Below, piece by piece: positions 13,470 through 13,605 of a DNA stretch of 13,605 bases; position 1 is the stretch's first letter; each line of letters begins with the position of its first letter. A model generated the notes under the pieces. That model made no database searches and was not told the DNA's origin. It saw only the letters and a list, made by a program, of their open reading frames with translations. Where the stretch lies: NCBI GenBank assembly GCA_964567755.1, contig CAZMNW010000038.1:1-13605 (forward strand), in the 5' to 3' direction. The translations under genes were made by a program, and so were the position numbers. Origin of the DNA: DASRJW01 sp964567755. Its GTDB lineage: Bacteria; Krumholzibacteriota; Krumholzibacteriia; G020349025.

Positions 13470-13605
13470 CCCGGATTATTCATGACGGACTCGTTCCGTC
13501 GGAATTTGGTGCGTGATCGGTTTCACTTGGCTGTTGGATCTCAGGACCGTTCGCTTTTCGCTCAGGAGTTTGAGCTTGGATGCAGAGGCAGTCAAGCGCC
13601 ATCGC
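13470..13605. mobile_element. Probable insertion-sequence end, interior to the right
   Basis: CCCGGATTATTCATGA at 13470-13485 is repeated with one mismatch, in inverted orientation, at 122-137. The orientation places the element's body to the right, beyond the window. Just before it lies the palindrome GGGCTAGCCC (13463-13472). A 6-bp hairpin, GACGGA-CTCGT-TCCGTC, follows at 13484-13500. The region is less GC-rich than the genes before it. One plus frame is open from an ATG at 13482 to the window end, but I do not recognise the protein. IS1380-like ends are suggested only by resemblance. Confidence 0.42.

Noticed and set aside
13482..13605. Partial plus-strand gene running off the window end
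   Set aside because: 41 open codons without a ribosome-binding site or recognisable family; the start lies inside the IS-like terminal repeat, so it is not called.

Overview
This 13.6-kb window is GC-rich chromosomal DNA from a Gram-negative (diderm) bacterium. It encodes a predicted outer-membrane beta-barrel, a lipoprotein-type signal sequence and several exported proteins. A GWxTD-family protein, an exported protein ending in an NPFNP-plus-FlgD-type Ig module, and a bactofilin-like membrane protein together suggest an FCB-related, largely uncultured phylum such as Candidatus Eisenbacteria, Krumholzibacteria or Latescibacteria. That placement is inferred from domain content, not from a marker gene.

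Left part (1-1157) holds no gene I can defend. Bases 1-137 look like the end of an insertion element. They are followed by three 25-nt palindromic direct repeats (164-255), a small perfect hairpin (318-335), and about 800 nt of unexplained DNA with two strong hairpins. A weak hypothetical ORF (1158-1565, minus) follows.

Minus-strand block 1763-4876, in order of transcription: a TPR/GWxTD exported protein, a four-helix membrane protein, then a separately placed single-RRM RNA-binding protein.

Plus-strand block 5059-9331: an NtrX-like sigma-54 response regulator, an outer-membrane barrel carrying an N-terminal AMPK/CBM48-type glycogen-binding fold, and a DUF4390-like exported protein. A 14-bp perfect inverted repeat lies in the leader of the barrel gene. 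DUF4390 genes often sit beside ntrY-ntrX in Proteobacteria, so the pairing makes sense, but no histidine kinase is present in the window.

Minus-strand block 9415-13198: a zinc-finger anti-sigma-like membrane protein leads a two-gene unit with a coiled-coil/bactofilin-like/multi-TM protein. Downstream of that unit, and apparently separate from it, come a HELGH protease-like exported protein with a C-terminal sorting-type Ig domain and thymidylate kinase. No sigma-factor gene precedes the anti-sigma gene. Its leader has three imperfect tandem 28-29-nt units, then a 39-residue membrane-protein tail that stops abruptly at 13469, where a second IS-like end begins.

The two edge sequences match as inverted repeats at 15 of 16 positions and face outward. 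The unique gene block therefore appears to lie between two copies of a related mobile element, or the sequence was cut at such repeats.
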